A stretch of DNA of 64,000 nt, from assembly GCA_920105625.2 (NCBI GenBank), contig CAKKTE020000278.1, positions 682,001 to 746,000 of the forward strand. Reading direction: 5' to 3'. The position numbers and the translations under genes were made by a program. The DNA comes from Clusia tigrina. Taxonomy: Eukaryota > Arthropoda > Insecta > Diptera > Clusiidae. This document shows positions 11,090 through 21,970 of the stretch, one piece after another; within the stretch, counting starts at the first letter, position 1; every line of letters starts with the position of its first letter. The notes beneath the pieces are model-generated. The model was not told where the DNA came from and ran no database searches. It saw only the letters and a program-made list of their open reading frames with translations.

Positions 11090-12450
11090 TAACTTTCCTC
11101 TTCTATTATGTTTGAGTAAGTGAACTTTTATTGTATACTCTTTGCTATTTTTTCTAGTCCTGTTTCCATTAGAATGTTTATTATAGAGGTCGATCGAAAT
11201 GCTTCTATGCTCTACTAAGCAGCAGCCTGCTGTACAGATTTAATTCTTCTCAACTGACATTTTGCGGCATGACCATATAGGGCAAGGCCGTAGTCGATTT
11301 TAGACAACATGATCTCTTTCACGATGCAGATTGCAGTGTTTGGGTGCGCGTTGTTATGAAAGGCAGACGAACATTTAATTAGTTTACCCCCACTACCTAA
11401 GCAAATGCTATTTTGGATTAATCTATATATATGAAGACCAATTATAGTTTTTTATTAAAGATTAAACCTAGGATTATGAGATCTTTCACATTAAAGATGA
11501 CATGTGAATTTAAATTTACGTTAACTATGGGACAATTTAGTTTTTTTTTTAAAGAAGTGTTTGCTCCTGTACTTTTACACCAATCGTGTGGTTACAATAC
11601 ATCTCTAACCTTAGAAATTAAAAATCGTCGGCATTTTAGTTTTTTTTTGTTGTTATTTTACCGTTCAATTGATATTTGAAATAGTACCACTGACATTGGC
11701 GACCCTGGTGGGATCCCATTGTGAAGTGCACATATTTCAGAGTATGTGGTCTTTTCGAAATCTATTCGTGAGAAAACGTATTATAAAATTTATCATCTTC
11801 GGCACCATTTTCCATTACAATAATTAGTTAATGATAGAATGGATTACCATTCTGTCGAATGCGATGGAGATTATCGAGATATCGATAGTGCTTTAGAAAT
11901 TTCAGAGCCAGAAATAGTAACGCTTCTATAGTGCCCTTGTTATTTTTCAAAGCCATTTGTTAGTCGTTTCGGTTAAATTTTTTCTGGCAGTTTCCCAGTG
12001 CAAGAAAGTAAGAAAACTGGTCTTTGTCCTCAGTTTCATTTTGACTTTGTTCGGTTTTGGTAGAGGAATTGCTATAGCTAATTTCAATTGGTTATGGAAT
12101 AATATATGTTTCAAATATTTTGGTATAGATTCTTAGTAAGTGTTGTTTCGCAACATGTTTGAGCATGAGATAGCTGATTTTATCATAGCCGTGAGTTGTA
12201 CCTTTTGTGGGTGATAGTGCGGCGTTTAGTTCTATTAAACAGATGTTGTTTATAAAAACATGCCAGAGTTTTTGCTAACTGCGCTGGAGTTCTGTCAGGA
12301 TGCGTGACCACCATTGAACTGATTTTGGATACATTTGGATACATATTTGGCATTGTCTGTGGGATCGATTCATTAGCAGCAGCGATGACTTTTTTATGGA
12401 AAGTGATCGCTACTTTATTTATATTTTGTATAATGTCGGAGGCATTGAAT
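11090..12450 (-). pseudogene. I/R1-type non-LTR reverse transcriptase fragment, minus strand
   Basis: Reading the minus strand from 12450 down gives an upstream linker (AAANESIPQT..., TPAQLAKTL), an RT start (KGTTHGYDKISYLMLKHV), the NGIPPGSPMSVVLF block near 11670-11770, IILGLIFNKKL near 11470, LGSGGKLIKCSSAFHNN, SKIDYGLALYGHAAKCQLRR and AFRSTSIINILMETGL near 11170. The order is that of I-clade (or R1-like) RT from fingers to C-terminal domain. There are several stops. The YxDD box region (about 11650) is damaged. It ends abruptly at about 11100, with no RNase H. Confidence 0.8.
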
Positions 12451-12509
12451 TTTTTTATTTATTTTTTACCATCTATTTATTTACCGGATCTTTCTTTATT
12501 AAGAACCTA

Positions 12510-14760
12510 ACAGTAATTTTTCTAAAAGCAGTTCGAGTGATTTTCCAATTTAAGAGAGTAGGTTTTGGAGGTGTTCACTATTTCATTTTTAATCGTGGGT
12601 ATATTCAGGTCACGGTGGATGTTTATGTTCCTCAGGTACCATGGAGCACCGGTGATCATTCTCAAAATTTTCGATTGGAGGTGTTGGAGTTTCTCCCTGT
12701 TTGATGGACACGTGGTGCCCCACAATTGATTTCCATATGTCCATATAGGCTTAATGACACTAGTATAAATTAGTACATTATATTCTAAGGGAAGGCAGGT
12801 TTGAATGCTTATTTAGTAGCCAGTTCAAGGTATGGAGTTTCAATTTGATCTGAGCACACTTTGAGTCAATGTGTTTAATCCATGTTAATCGTCTGTCTGA
12901 GTGGATTCTCAGGTACTTTATGTCAGAACGTTGTGGAATGTGTTGACCATTTATTCGAATAGGGGGCAGGACACATGCCCCCTATTCGAATCCTTAAGGC
13001 AAATGTTAAGTGTGCTTCTTAAGGCAAATGTTAAGTGTGCACATTTAGCTTCGTTGACCTTTATTCTCCATTTGTTAAGCCACTGTTCATGAGACACTAA
13101 GTGGCTCTGTAGCCATTGCGAGGAATCAAGATGGGAGCTGTTTGTACTCAATATAGCGGTATCATCGGCAAATGTGAATATAGCCGTGTGATCGGTAGTT
13201 TGCATGTCAGCTGTAAAAAGCAAATACAGCAGTGGTCCAACCACACTGCCTTGAGGGACTCCTGCTTTGATATCAAAGTAGTCGGATGTCTGAGTCACCT
13301 TGGCTTAGCATGAATTTTCTGCCTTTAATGTAGGTTTCAAATAGTTTGTGGAATTTCTTTGGAATAATTCCTTTAAGTATATTTATGAGCCCTTTGTGCC
13401 ACACCTTATCAAAGGCTTGCGTAATGTCTAGAAATGCAGCAGAGTAGTATTTCTTTTGTTCGAATGCTGAGCATATGACTTCTATTATGCGATGCACTTG
13501 CTCTGTCGTTCCATTTTTTTAAGGAAGCCGAACTGGTATTACATTGTTTTTATGTATGAACTATTTTGCCGATGAATTATTTTTTCGAAGATTTTAGATA
13601 AGGTGGGAAGTGTGTAACATCCTTTCCTGGCTCCGGTATCATTATTATTTTCGAAAGCTTCCAGCATTGAGGATAGTGCATAGTGCGTAAAATAGCGTTG
13701 AATACTGTGACTAAGTGAGTTACAGCTAGATTAGGTAATCATTTTATCATATCTGATCCATTCCTGGTGCTTTTTTTTAGGATTAAGTCTTTATTTATCT
13801 CCTTCCTTGAGGTTTTCAGGCGCTCACTGTTTCCACTATTATGTATTTTACGATGTTCAAACGAAATAATGGGGGATTTGGACAGAAGACATTACTCAGG
13901 TGATATGCGAAGGTAGTGCATTTTTCATCATTGCTTTTAGCCCAGAAGCCATTATATTTACGAAGTGGTGACTTATGTTGTATTGGTCCTTTGAACTTCC
14001 TAGTAGCACGTCACTTTGAACACTCATTGTCGCCATGGGGATTCAAGCTTCCAAAATAGTCTGCAAATTTGATTGTTTGAATTTGTTGTTAAGAATGTTT
14101 TGAAATTTTTCCAAGAAAACTTTTTTCTAATAATATTTTTCCATTAGGATATTGTGTATGTATATCGGAAATTTTTCACTGTCACATAGATTTGTGTCTA
14201 TATTCCAGGTGAGGAATGGTAGAAGGTTTGCTGAGCAAAAGGAGATATCAACTTGTATTATGGTTGAGTGAGAAGAAAGTGAGCCATTATTTAGAAGACA
14301 CAGATTAGATTGTGTATAGAAGGCTTCTATAATTTTACCTTTCCTGTTCGTTTGAGGAGAGCCCATAAAGTATTGTGCGAATTAAAATCTCCAAGTAAGA
14401 ACACCTGATTATTAATGTTATTTACTAGAGAGGATAGATTTAACAGTGTGAAACGATCAGTTGGCGGTATATTGAGAGACACTATTGTTACTTTAGTATC
14501 AGTTGATATTTTGATTGTAGCTGATTGCATTGTTGTAGGTAGTATTATTATCAAGTGTTCTATTGAGCTTTTAACAAAGATAGCTGCGCCACCTCACGCG
14601 TGTGAATGGCTGCATTCTTGCATCCTATCGGTTGCCTATCGGAAGAGTGCAACAGCGCACTTTGTTTGTGAATTACATTTTCTATTGAAAGAACAGCTGT
14701 TTACAACTGATTGTCCGTTAATGCTAAGAATTTCAACACTGTCTATTTTTTCCAATAATT
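12510..14760 (-). pseudogene. Jockey-clade ORF2 (endonuclease + reverse transcriptase), minus strand
   Basis: Minus-strand order: endonuclease with VFLLGDFNSHNTLW (near 14380-14400), linker, RT with FLDITQAFDKVWHKGL (about 13400), AGVPQGSVVGPLLYLLFTAD and intact FADDTAIL (about 13160), then the C-terminal region KILRMITGAPWYLRN (about 12640) ending ENHSNCF. Stops and frame changes occur throughout. The region at 12950-13040 carries a foldback and a duplication (listed separately). The ORF1 part is absent (5' truncated), as usual for this class. Confidence 0.85.
12953..12991. repeat. Perfect 16-bp inverted repeat with 7-bp spacer inside jockey RT
   Basis: ATTCGAATAGGGGGCA (12953-12968), spacer GGACACA, then TGCCCCCTATTCGAAT (12976-12991). 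Directly next to it lies a 25-bp-period direct duplication, CTTAAGGCAAATGTTAAGTG (12993 and 13018). Together they disrupt the RT frame. Confidence 0.9.
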
Positions 14761-14769
14761 TTTAATTTT

Positions 14770-14895
14770 AAATTTAAAATATATTAGTAATAGGAAAACG
14801 TATAAAAAATTTAAGTTTTTTAATGATGACAAATACTTCACAATTGATTCCTGATACAAATTCAAGCGAATTATTTTAATTTCGGGAAGGGGCTG
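14770..14895. other. AT-rich non-coding gap
   Basis: Short AT-rich spacer between the minus-strand jockey and the Harbinger-like scrap. I see nothing in it. Confidence 0.4.
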
Positions 14896-15126
14896 AAGAG
14901 AGCAATCAAGAATAAATATGACCAGTTCTAGGATCAATTCAGGATGAACAGAACCACATTTGAGTCTTTATTAAATGTATTTCGTCATTATTTGGGTGGA
15001 TTCAAAGTAATCCACGAGAACGTGAGCCTCGAAAGAAAGCTCTGCTTACATTTAGTATTACCTTACCTTATTTTAATTTATTATGGACCTCCAGTGTATC
15101 TGCAATGGTGTCCATATTACCGATAA
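14896..15126 (+). pseudogene. PIF/Harbinger-like transposase N-terminal scrap
   Basis: KYDQF*DQFRMNRTTFESLLNVF followed by SLERKLCLHLVLPY resembles the 'F.DQFRM.R.TFE.LL..' start of Harbinger-type (DDE_Tnp_4) transposases. It is short, with one internal stop, and no catalytic residues remain. The assignment rests on pattern memory only. Confidence 0.5.
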
Positions 15127-15414
15127 TATATTTTAATTCAAAAAGCTCCTTTTTTTTAATCAACAGCAAACAGAATAGAGTAATTTGATTTCAAAATTGT
15201 TCACATAACAAAATATAGATATATAGATATAAGAAGTTTACGGTTCGGTTCTCTTTCTTCTCTGATACATAAACAAATAGCTGTATTAAGTATTGAGTAC
15301 GGTAGCGAAGAAAATTTCAGCTAAAAGAAAAAACTCCATTTTACTTCCACTGGAGAACTTTTAGGACCATAACTGCAAAAAATTGATGAGAGTCTCTACA
15401 GTAGTATGTATATA
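15127..15414. other. AT-rich spacer
   Basis: No gene recognised. It contains TATAGATATATAGATATAAG and a CTCTTTCTTCTCTG stretch also found, diverged, in 17140-17160. Confidence 0.4.
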
Positions 15415-16710
15415 AAGGGTTTTTCAAAAGAAACGCTACAAAAGTAAATCGATAGTGACAGCAAACGACGCCATATTTTTACCCGCTCTTTTGACATTTC
15501 TCTTCAGTAAGGTTTGTCATTTTATCATGCAAAGATATACGAGTCAACAACGAGTCGAAATTATTAAAATTTACTACCGAAATTCGGAGTCAGTCGCCTC
15601 AACTTTAAGAGCGCTACGTCCAATTTATGGTCTTCATAATTTTCCTCGCAGATCAACAATTGAGCGTCTAGTGGAAAAATTTGAATCCACAGGCACAGTA
15701 CAAAATGTTCCCGTGCCAGTGAGACAAAGAAGTGCCCGTAGTGTCGAGAATATTGCTGCCGCTGAGGCTTCAGTTCAAGAAAGCCCAAATGTGTCTCTCA
15801 CACGTCGTTCTCAAGCGTTGGGCATCTCTGTGACGTCGTTGTGGCGAATTTTGTGAAAAGATCTTGGCCTACATCCTTACAAGATCAAATTCACGCAAGA
15901 ACTGAAGCCGCTTGACCACCATAAGCGTCGTATGTTCGTGAATTGGGCTGAGCAACAATTGGAAATGATTCGGATTTTCATCGGAAAATCATCTTCAGCG
16001 ATGAGGCTCATTTGTGGCTGAATGGCTTCGTCAATAAGCAAAATATGCGTTATTGGTTAGACAGCAATCCACATGTACTCCATGAGTCATCATTGCATCC
16101 CGAAAAAATTACGGTTTGGTGCGGTTTATGGGCCGGCGGCGTCATTGGGCCGTACTTCTTCCGTGATGATCAAGACCGGCACATTACTGTGAATGCGAAT
16201 CGCTACCGTTCAATGATAACCGAATATTTTTGGCCCCAATTGGATAATATGGACTTGGAGGACATGTGGTTCCAACAGGACGGCGCCACAAGCCACACAG
16301 CGAATGCCACAATCAATTTACTGCAAACCAAGTTTGGTGAACGTGTTATCTCACGAAATGGCCCAGTCGATTGGCCGCCTCGGTCGTGCGATTTGACGCC
16401 GTTATATTATTTCCTGTGGGGCTACGTCAAGTCTATGCCAACAAGCTAGCGACGATTGATGAACTTCGTACGAATACCGAACGTGAAATTGCAGCAGTAT
16501 CGGCCGATTTATGCTTGAAAACCGTTGAAAATTGGGTTCAGCGTCTGGACTTCTGCAAGCGTGCCCGCGATGGCCATGCAAAAGAAATCGAGATCCATAC
16601 ATAATGGCATCGAACGTACTTTCACAGGAATAAAGAATTTCATTGACATCTAAAAGCGGTTTTGTTTTATTTAAAAAAACTTTTGTAGCGCTCTTATTGA
16701 AAAACCCGAT
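15415..16710 (+). mobile_element. rosa-type (DD41D) mariner transposon 1
   Basis: Ends: GGGTTTTTCAAAAGAAACGC at the left, and the right end's reverse complement GGGTTTTTCAATAAGAGCGC, both continuing TACAAAAGT. It is flanked by TA on both sides. Length about 1.3 kb, one transposase gene. Spacing of the catalytic residues (about 41 between the second and third) fits the DD41D rosa group first described from a tephritid fly. Confidence 0.85.
15527..16604 (+). pseudogene. rosa-type mariner transposase, frameshifted and with mutated third Asp
   Basis: The N-terminal helix-turn-helix (MQRYTSQQRVEIIKIYY..., DUF4817-like) is open to 15856, ends in TGA, and continues in frame as DLGLHPYKIKFTQELKPLDHH. 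After a frameshift near 15960 comes IIFSDEAHLWLNGFV (first Asp), then WFQQDGATSHTA (second Asp), then WPPRSCDLTPLYYFLWGYV, where the third catalytic Asp (expected CDLTPLD) is Tyr (TAT at 16405-16407). A last frameshift precedes the C-terminal ATIDELRTNTEREIAAVSAD. So the protein could not cut DNA even if the frames were repaired. Confidence 0.85.
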
Positions 16711-17770
16711 ATATACTAAATATAGTACATAGGATGCTTTATGATTGAGTGGCGTCCGAACTAAGTGTCATATTTTCATCGATTGTTTTACGCCAATGAC
16801 CATGTTCACATTAGCATCAGAGGGCAGTAAATTATTCCCAGCGCCAAAACAATTTTCAAATTGTTACGATTACCAATGTTAAAATGAAGTGAAGTTTGGT
16901 ATAGAAAAGGTGAATCCACTCAAAATCGTGGTGTGTTTGCCGAAGTATAGGAAAATCACACAAACTACTACATACACTAACATTACAGTTGCTGGCAGCG
17001 AAAGAGACATTCTTCTCTTTGTATTTTCTGCACTCAACATACTGGTCAAGTTACTCAAAATCGTGGTGAGTCCGGGAAAAGTACACTTACTACTACATAC
17101 ACTAATCCATATACAAGAGTAGCGAAAAAGACATCCGATTCTCTATCTTCTCTGGTATATACTGAATATGACGATAATTTTTAAGTATTAGCAAATAACA
17201 AATAGAACAGACTCTTGATTGGAATGTATTTGGACGAGTTCTGCTAGTGTGAGAATTTTTTAAAATTGATGTATGTAGTGGTAAAAATGCAGTGAATCCC
17301 ATGTAACTCTAGCCATCGTAATTCCTCAATTTATTTAACTTCTCACAATAACTGAAACACACAAAATTTGGTTGATAATTTTTCATTGTCAATGCACTCA
17401 GTTGCGTTTTAGTAAAAAATTAATTCAACAAGATTATTGCAATTGTTGTTATTTGGGGCATATTGTAAAAGGATTTAATTCCCTTAGTTTCGTTTCCATA
17501 TGCTCATAATTCTTCTAAGTTTCGTGCTCCTATGCTCTTTCATTCGTTCATGCACGCAGAGGGGTATTACTAAGGCACTCGGACCTCGTTTTAATGAAAT
17601 TTTATTAATTATTTTAGTTATTAGTAATATAATATTATGCCAAAAAACTAAACAATTATGATCCTTCACTTTATGATTATGGTATATTTACAGTGAACAA
17701 AAGTGAAAATGGAAAGCAATTGAATCAGATTTTATATTAAGAATATTTATAATGTATTAAATGAAACAAT
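16711..17770. other. Non-coding region with a diverged tandem duplication and the inverted dispersed repeat
   Basis: 16915-17040 and 17050-17160 share 'CTCAAAATCGTGGTG', 'ACTACATACACTAA' and 'AGCGAAA..ACAT', a diverged about 135-bp tandem duplication. 17250-17345 is the reverse-complement copy of 6715-6825. No coding sequence recognised. Confidence 0.55.
17250..17345 (-). repeat. Dispersed repeat copy 2 (inverted relative to 6715-6825)
   Basis: TTTTAAAATTGATGTATGTAGTGGT... AATTCCTCAATTTATTTAAC pairs with copy 1 in reverse complement. Differences are scattered, so this is a diverged family. Confidence 0.7.
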
Positions 17771-18180
17771 TTCTTTCTAACATAAATTATAGTCTAGTTT
17801 TATATGGCAATGAATCAAAAAGAAACCTTTAAAAAATTAAATCAAATTATTACAGACCAGAATGACATTGGTTGCATTTCGTTCTACTCCAATTAGAAAT
17901 ATTGTCACTAACCCCGGCCTAAAATCCATTGAATCGTACTCGAGCCATATCCACAAATTATCACAAAATGGAATGAAACGAACAATTCCTGAAGACATAA
18001 TACAGCAAGCCAAATAATCATTAATTCTGGAATTCGCAACAATATCTATACCAATCTCATCAACCAACCCAAACTTTTCTTCTTTTCATGGCAATATACA
18101 CCAGAATCCACAATCACTGAATATTATATTTTCGGAAAAAGGCACACAAATGTAGTAACTTTCATTAAAATCTTTCTTAT
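17770..18180 (+). pseudogene. I-clade non-LTR RT C-terminal scrap, plus strand
   Basis: INYSLVLYGNESKRNL, then after a frame change TRMTLVAFRSTPIRNIVTN and PGLKSIESYSSHIHKL. It is the same C-terminal segment as the minus-strand copy at 11170 ('YGLALYGHAAK', 'AFRSTSIINILMETGL'), but in the opposite orientation and diverged. It is too short for function. Confidence 0.7.
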
Positions 18181-18424
18181 AGAGTAATAACTGAAAACCC
18201 AGGTTAGATTTCTAAGAAGGTTCGTAGTTGTTGTACTGTTGCTTTCATAACATCACTTAAGACTTAACATCTACTTCAGGGCATAAAATTGTTTTTCATT
18301 AAAAGATCTCTGATCAGGACAGTGGTGTGTCCGAAATTGCTATAAGGTCAGCCAAAATGGTTTTCAATATTTATCCATCTGATAATTATTACTGTGATAA
18401 ATAATAAATGTATATATTTATATC

Positions 18425-18835
18425 AAGGAAAAACAATGGGATTGGTCACAAAAGTGATGAGGGAAAACTTCGAAGTTGCTTTTGAAGTAAGGTGAGTGAT
18501 CAATTCGAGGAACGGTTGATCGGAAGAACGATGTAAATGTAAGGAATGCCTCTGTCAGTATTGATATGGTTAAATTACTCAGCACAAAAAGTAGAAGAGT
18601 CAAGAATAAAAAATGGGTTTGATCGCAGAAGGAGGAGAAGTAATGAGGAAGAACTTCGAAGTAGCATTTGAAGTAGGGTAAGGGATCAACTCGAGGGACA
18701 GATTGATTGAATGAACAGTGGAAATATGAAGAAACTTCCTTTACCATTGATGTGGTTAAGTCACTGAGCATAAAAGTTGAAGAGTCAAAAATAAATAATG
18801 GGATTGGTCACAGAAGGTACAGAAGTCATGAGGGG
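18425..18835. repeat. Tandem repeat, about 180-190-bp unit, two full copies and a partial third
   Basis: Units begin at about 18432 (CAATGGGATTGGTCACAAAAG), 18611 (AATGGGTTTGATCGCAGAAG) and 18797 (AATGGGATTGGTCACAGAAG). Each has '.AACTTCGAAGT.GC.TTTGAAGTA' and 'GAAGAGTCAA.AATAAA'. The minus-strand open frame across it shows the same repeat at protein level and is probably fortuitous. Confidence 0.8.
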
Positions 18836-19043
18836 TATTGGCATTATTTAACTTAAATCATATCATGAAATTGAAGGATCCTATTCATCAGTGATCTCTG
18901 GAAAATTATACATCTAACGCAGTTTAACGCGTGGAATATAATGGTAATATTTCAATAATATTAGAAACTTGAATAGATATAATTGTGGTATAAAATCTTT
19001 GCTGTATTTAAATAATTTTAATTAATGGCACATTTATGCTTAC
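18836..19043. other. Start of the next intron of the activin-like gene (minus strand)
   Basis: AT-rich sequence downstream of the exon-b donor GTAAGC (19043-19038). I see nothing else in it. Confidence 0.5.
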
Positions 19044-19715
19044 CCTTTTCTGCAAATGTGATGATTTCTTGTGTGCTACCAAAAAAATCCTCATTCTCGT
19101 ATAAATTCTGCTTTGGCAAATATTCCGGAGGTTGTTGTTGTTCCTCTAATCCATCTATACTTTTAGTATCCTGAATACCTTTATCATTTAAGTCGTCATA
19201 ATCGCTTAAACTACTAAGGCTATTAATACCCGTGAGATATGTTAATTTGCTATTGCTGCGGCTATTGCTTCTATTTCGACCTTTGAGTAAAGAGCTTTTA
19301 TATTTGCTATTAAATTGTTGTTTTTTCTTTAGTTCTTCTTGTCGATGTCGTACAAAATTTAATGTATTCGTAATATTCGATACATTTTTGGGATATTCCT
19401 TTTGATGATTTGTTATTGCGAGAACAGCACTAGTAGCATGATTTACGTCCATATTGTTTTTACTGTTGATTCTTATAATATTCTTTTGTGTCAAAATATT
19501 TGAAGGCGAGAACACGATGCGCAATTGATTCAACCGATTATCATTGAAATCGTAATCTCTTACACTGCTGAGGCCATCAGCTCGAAAAATTGTGTCCCAA
19601 ATGAATTCCTTTGGTAGCGGGTGTGAGACATTTGGTTTTCGCGTCAAACCAAGTTTAGAAAGTATTTGTCGTTTGATTGACTCCAAGCGCATGTTATCAC
19701 TTTGGGCGTTGATTT
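19044..19715 (-). CDS. Actbeta: Internal exon encoding the activin/inhibin-beta propeptide
   Basis: The minus-strand exon lies between acceptor TTTACAG|AAATCAAC (exon from 19715) and donor GAAAAGG|GTAAGC (exon to 19044). It enters in phase 1 and leaves in phase 2. The start of the frame (MRLESIKRQILSKLGL, then KPNVSHPLPK) matches the TGF-beta propeptide helix of activin/inhibin beta subunits, which carry the same 'PN(I/V)(T/S)H..PK' pattern. Near the 3' end, STQEIITFAEKG matches the 'EIITFAESG' segment of vertebrate inhibin beta A. Between them lies an Asn/Ser/Lys-rich spacer. The PN-x-H-x-x-PK form favours activin beta over myoglianin/myostatin. The ligand would signal through activin receptors after proprotein cleavage. 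The mature cysteine-knot domain is not in this window, so more exons must lie downstream on the minus strand. Confidence 0.85.
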
Positions 19716-20184
19716 CTGTAAATTTGGGGAAGGGAAATATAATTTATAATTTGTTAACTGTTGTTTAAAAGAAAATTATATTATAATACTACAATAGTCC
19801 TAATTAGCATACATGGGACCTTAATAGAAAAAGTTGGTACAAGAGTGCCATTTAATTGTAATAGTGTATATTGTATAAGTTTGTTGACAAAGCAGAAGAA
19901 ACGACCTTACGTACATTGGAGATTATCAGAAAAATGTGTATATAATTGCCATTTAATTGAATGAGTGACTAGGAGAAGAAACGATCTTAATGATCTATCT
20001 TGCTCAAATCGCATCATTTTCTACTCTATGTATTCTGGGCGCACGTACATTTTTCCTCAAAATTATAAAATTTAATTTAATATTAATTTAATTAAAAGTT
20101 TCTGCAACAAAAACCTTTACAAGCTTTTTACAATTGTTCTGCGTTACGCTACTCCGCTCTGCGTTTTATGTATTGAAACATAAA
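19716..20184. other. 3' part of the large intron between exon b and repeat A
   Basis: AT-rich. The polypyrimidine-like ...TTCCCTTCCCCAAATTTACAG on the minus strand ends at 19716 and forms the acceptor. Otherwise nothing recognised. Confidence 0.5.
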
Positions 20185-20696
20185 TGATTGCATACTTTTA
20201 GGATCCCATTTGGAGATGGGAATGAGTGCACCACCTTATATATTTAAGGCAAGATCCGATATATTCGAAAAAAGCTTACCCTAGAACCCTCTTTCGAGGT
20301 GTAGAACAGATACGAGAATGATCCAGAAACGTCTTTAATAGTGTAGAGAATATTCTAGAATTGTCTACTTCAACCATTCGGAAGCCACCACACAATTAAA
20401 GTGGAGACGCAGTTGAATAGTAATCGTAGCAGTGTGTACATCGGGCATTTTAATCGGAACAGTAATATTTGTAGTTATGATTGCGAAGTGATAAAGTGAT
20501 TAAAAGAATTATTAAATAAAGTGCAAATTGTAATAAAGTAAAGTTTAATCTTAATATTAAGTGTGTAAATTGCAATAATTAAATCAAGTTAATTATTTTA
20601 ATTTAACCAGCGACTGTTTGATTACTACACAATCCAGTTGTACGAATCCGAGTATTGAGAGTTAGAGTAAATTGTCAGGAGGGCAATTTCGTAACA
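20185..20696 (+). repeat. LTR-like repeat, copy A, with heat-shock elements
   Basis: TGATTGCATACTTTTAGGAT... to ...CAATTTCGTAACA, about 512 bp, beginning TG and ending CA. It is homologous along its length to 57851-58378 and in its 3' two-thirds to 51920-52272. It has an HSE array (20348-20365) followed by an A-rich leader-like part and AATAAA. It looks like a solo LTR or a promoter-bearing non-coding element. I found no clear target-site duplication. Confidence 0.65.
20347..20366. promoter_or_regulatory. Heat-shock-element array, copy A
   Basis: GAAtaTTCtaGAAttgTC at 20348-20365: three perfect alternating GAA/TTC units at 5-bp spacing plus a degenerate fourth. A weaker array (GAATGATCCAGAA) lies about 30 bp upstream. 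This matches the known heat-shock-factor site pattern nGAAnnTTCn. Confidence 0.65.
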
Positions 20697-20699
20697 GTA

Positions 20700-21209
20700 T
20701 TAACAATAACTTTCAGCCTGCACCAAGAAACTTCAACACTTAAAAAACAATAATGAGTAGGAATAAGAGTACATTTTATATATCAGTCCTACCGGCCCAA
20801 CGAACTGGTCAATGAGGCTTCAGATAAAATCCAATATAGGCCAGTAATTGCGAAATCTGCGATGCCACAACACCTAAAAATTGTTCTTCGAACAATTTAA
20901 TTAAAATTCTTTGAGGAGCCATATTAATACTTTTAATTACAGTGTAGTGTACCTCACTAGCGCACACTAACAAGCATACTATATGTTCAATATGCCTTAC
21001 GGGCTTCTAGTAGCGCAACGTCACATACTTACTGTTGTGATTCAAAATATCATAAATTTATTTAATTACTAATATTAAAATAAAAAAATATAAAAATGTG
21101 ACCTTACTCTGTCATTCTAAAGCTCAAGTGTCAGTTTTCATTACCGTTTACAGAGTTGATTTTTAGTATAAATAATGTTAGAAATCTACTACTTATAGAG
21201 TTTCCAACA
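20700..21209 (-). repeat. Probable LTR of a degenerate minus-strand gypsy element
   Basis: On the minus strand an AAGGGAAGG polypurine tract is followed at 21209 by TGTTGGAAACTCT, directly after the pol C-terminus, the expected position of a 3' LTR. The distal end is not determined and 20700 is an estimate (next to repeat A). Confidence 0.5.
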
Positions 21210-21660
21210 CCTTCCCTTATAATACAGAAATTAATCCCGGCACAAATTTGTCCACTGGTCGACGTGGTCGTTGATATCGCTTGAGAATCGGTGGTGTTGC
21301 ACTACTTCAATTTCACTCGATAAGCCGTCTTAAAAGTGTTGATATTTTTTGACTGTTTCCATTGTTCCGGGATGTATTCGTTGAAAGATTATGTATTTCG
21401 AATGCTTCTGCTAATGTTGACGGCGATTTTGTCCCTTTGATTCGCATGAGAACGTATCAATCATCCATTGTCAAGTAAACCGTTATACATGATGTTACCA
21501 ACACGTTCTATAATTTTGCCCGGTTTCCTAGAGAAACTGTTGTTACTGGTATGCATACTTACGTACGCCATGTCCTGGCTGGAGAAAGATTTCTGCTTGG
21601 AACCGTGATTTTGATCGAGTGGAAAATTTTTTTTGTCTGGTTTGTTCAACATTTTGGACC
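21210..21660 (-). pseudogene. gypsy (Ty3) pol C-terminus, minus strand
   Basis: FSSQDMAYVSMHTS, then KPGKIIERVGNIMYNGLLDNG, then IRSHANQ. This is the SH3-like tail of gypsy integrase (G.V.V..., PG.I..R.G...Y.V.L.NG, RSHVNQLR). Stops follow before the LTR. The upstream integrase core, RNase H and RT are absent. Confidence 0.75.
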
Positions 21661-21970
21661 TATTTCGAAATCAGACGATGAGTTGAAACATTTGAATTGA
21701 TCTAGCGTCAATTCATTTAATTTGAATCTTTCGCATTGTATGTTTACGATACCTGCGTATGTTATAAAATCCGAGTTAGAGTATTTGGTCAATTACAAAG
21801 AGTTCTATCTGATGTTAAACTGTGACGTCTGCAGTCCAAAGAGCTTTGTAAGTTCATCCACTGTCTGTTTAAAATTTATATCACGTGGATGCTTTGTGCA
21901 GAATATAATTGATATATTTGCAGTGAACGACAATCCGAACATAAGTTGAAAACTTACATTCGAATGTGAT
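21660..21970 (-). pseudogene. gypsy gag fragment, minus strand, joined to pol tail by a deletion
   Basis: The minus strand reads TVDELTKLFGLQTSQFN, then DFITYAGIVNIQCERFKLNE and LTLDQFKCF, the capsid region of gypsy Gag proteins of the 'CERFKL.ELT.D.FKCL' type. Two internal stops. The next downstream sequence is the pol tail, so several kb of pol are missing. Confidence 0.7.

Noticed and set aside
17837..18067. 76-residue minus-strand frame considered as an activin exon
   Set aside because: The plus strand of the same segment is clearly I-clade RT (AFRSTPIRNIVTN), so the minus frame is a shadow.
18418..18771. 117-residue minus-strand open frame with internal repeat
   Set aside because: The protein repeat merely mirrors the DNA tandem repeat; no known motif and no splice context.
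20185..20696. Interpretation of repeat A as a copied hsp70 gene promoter
   Set aside because: Three dispersed copies with common TG...CA ends and no hsp70 coding sequence fit a repeat family better; kept only as an alternative.
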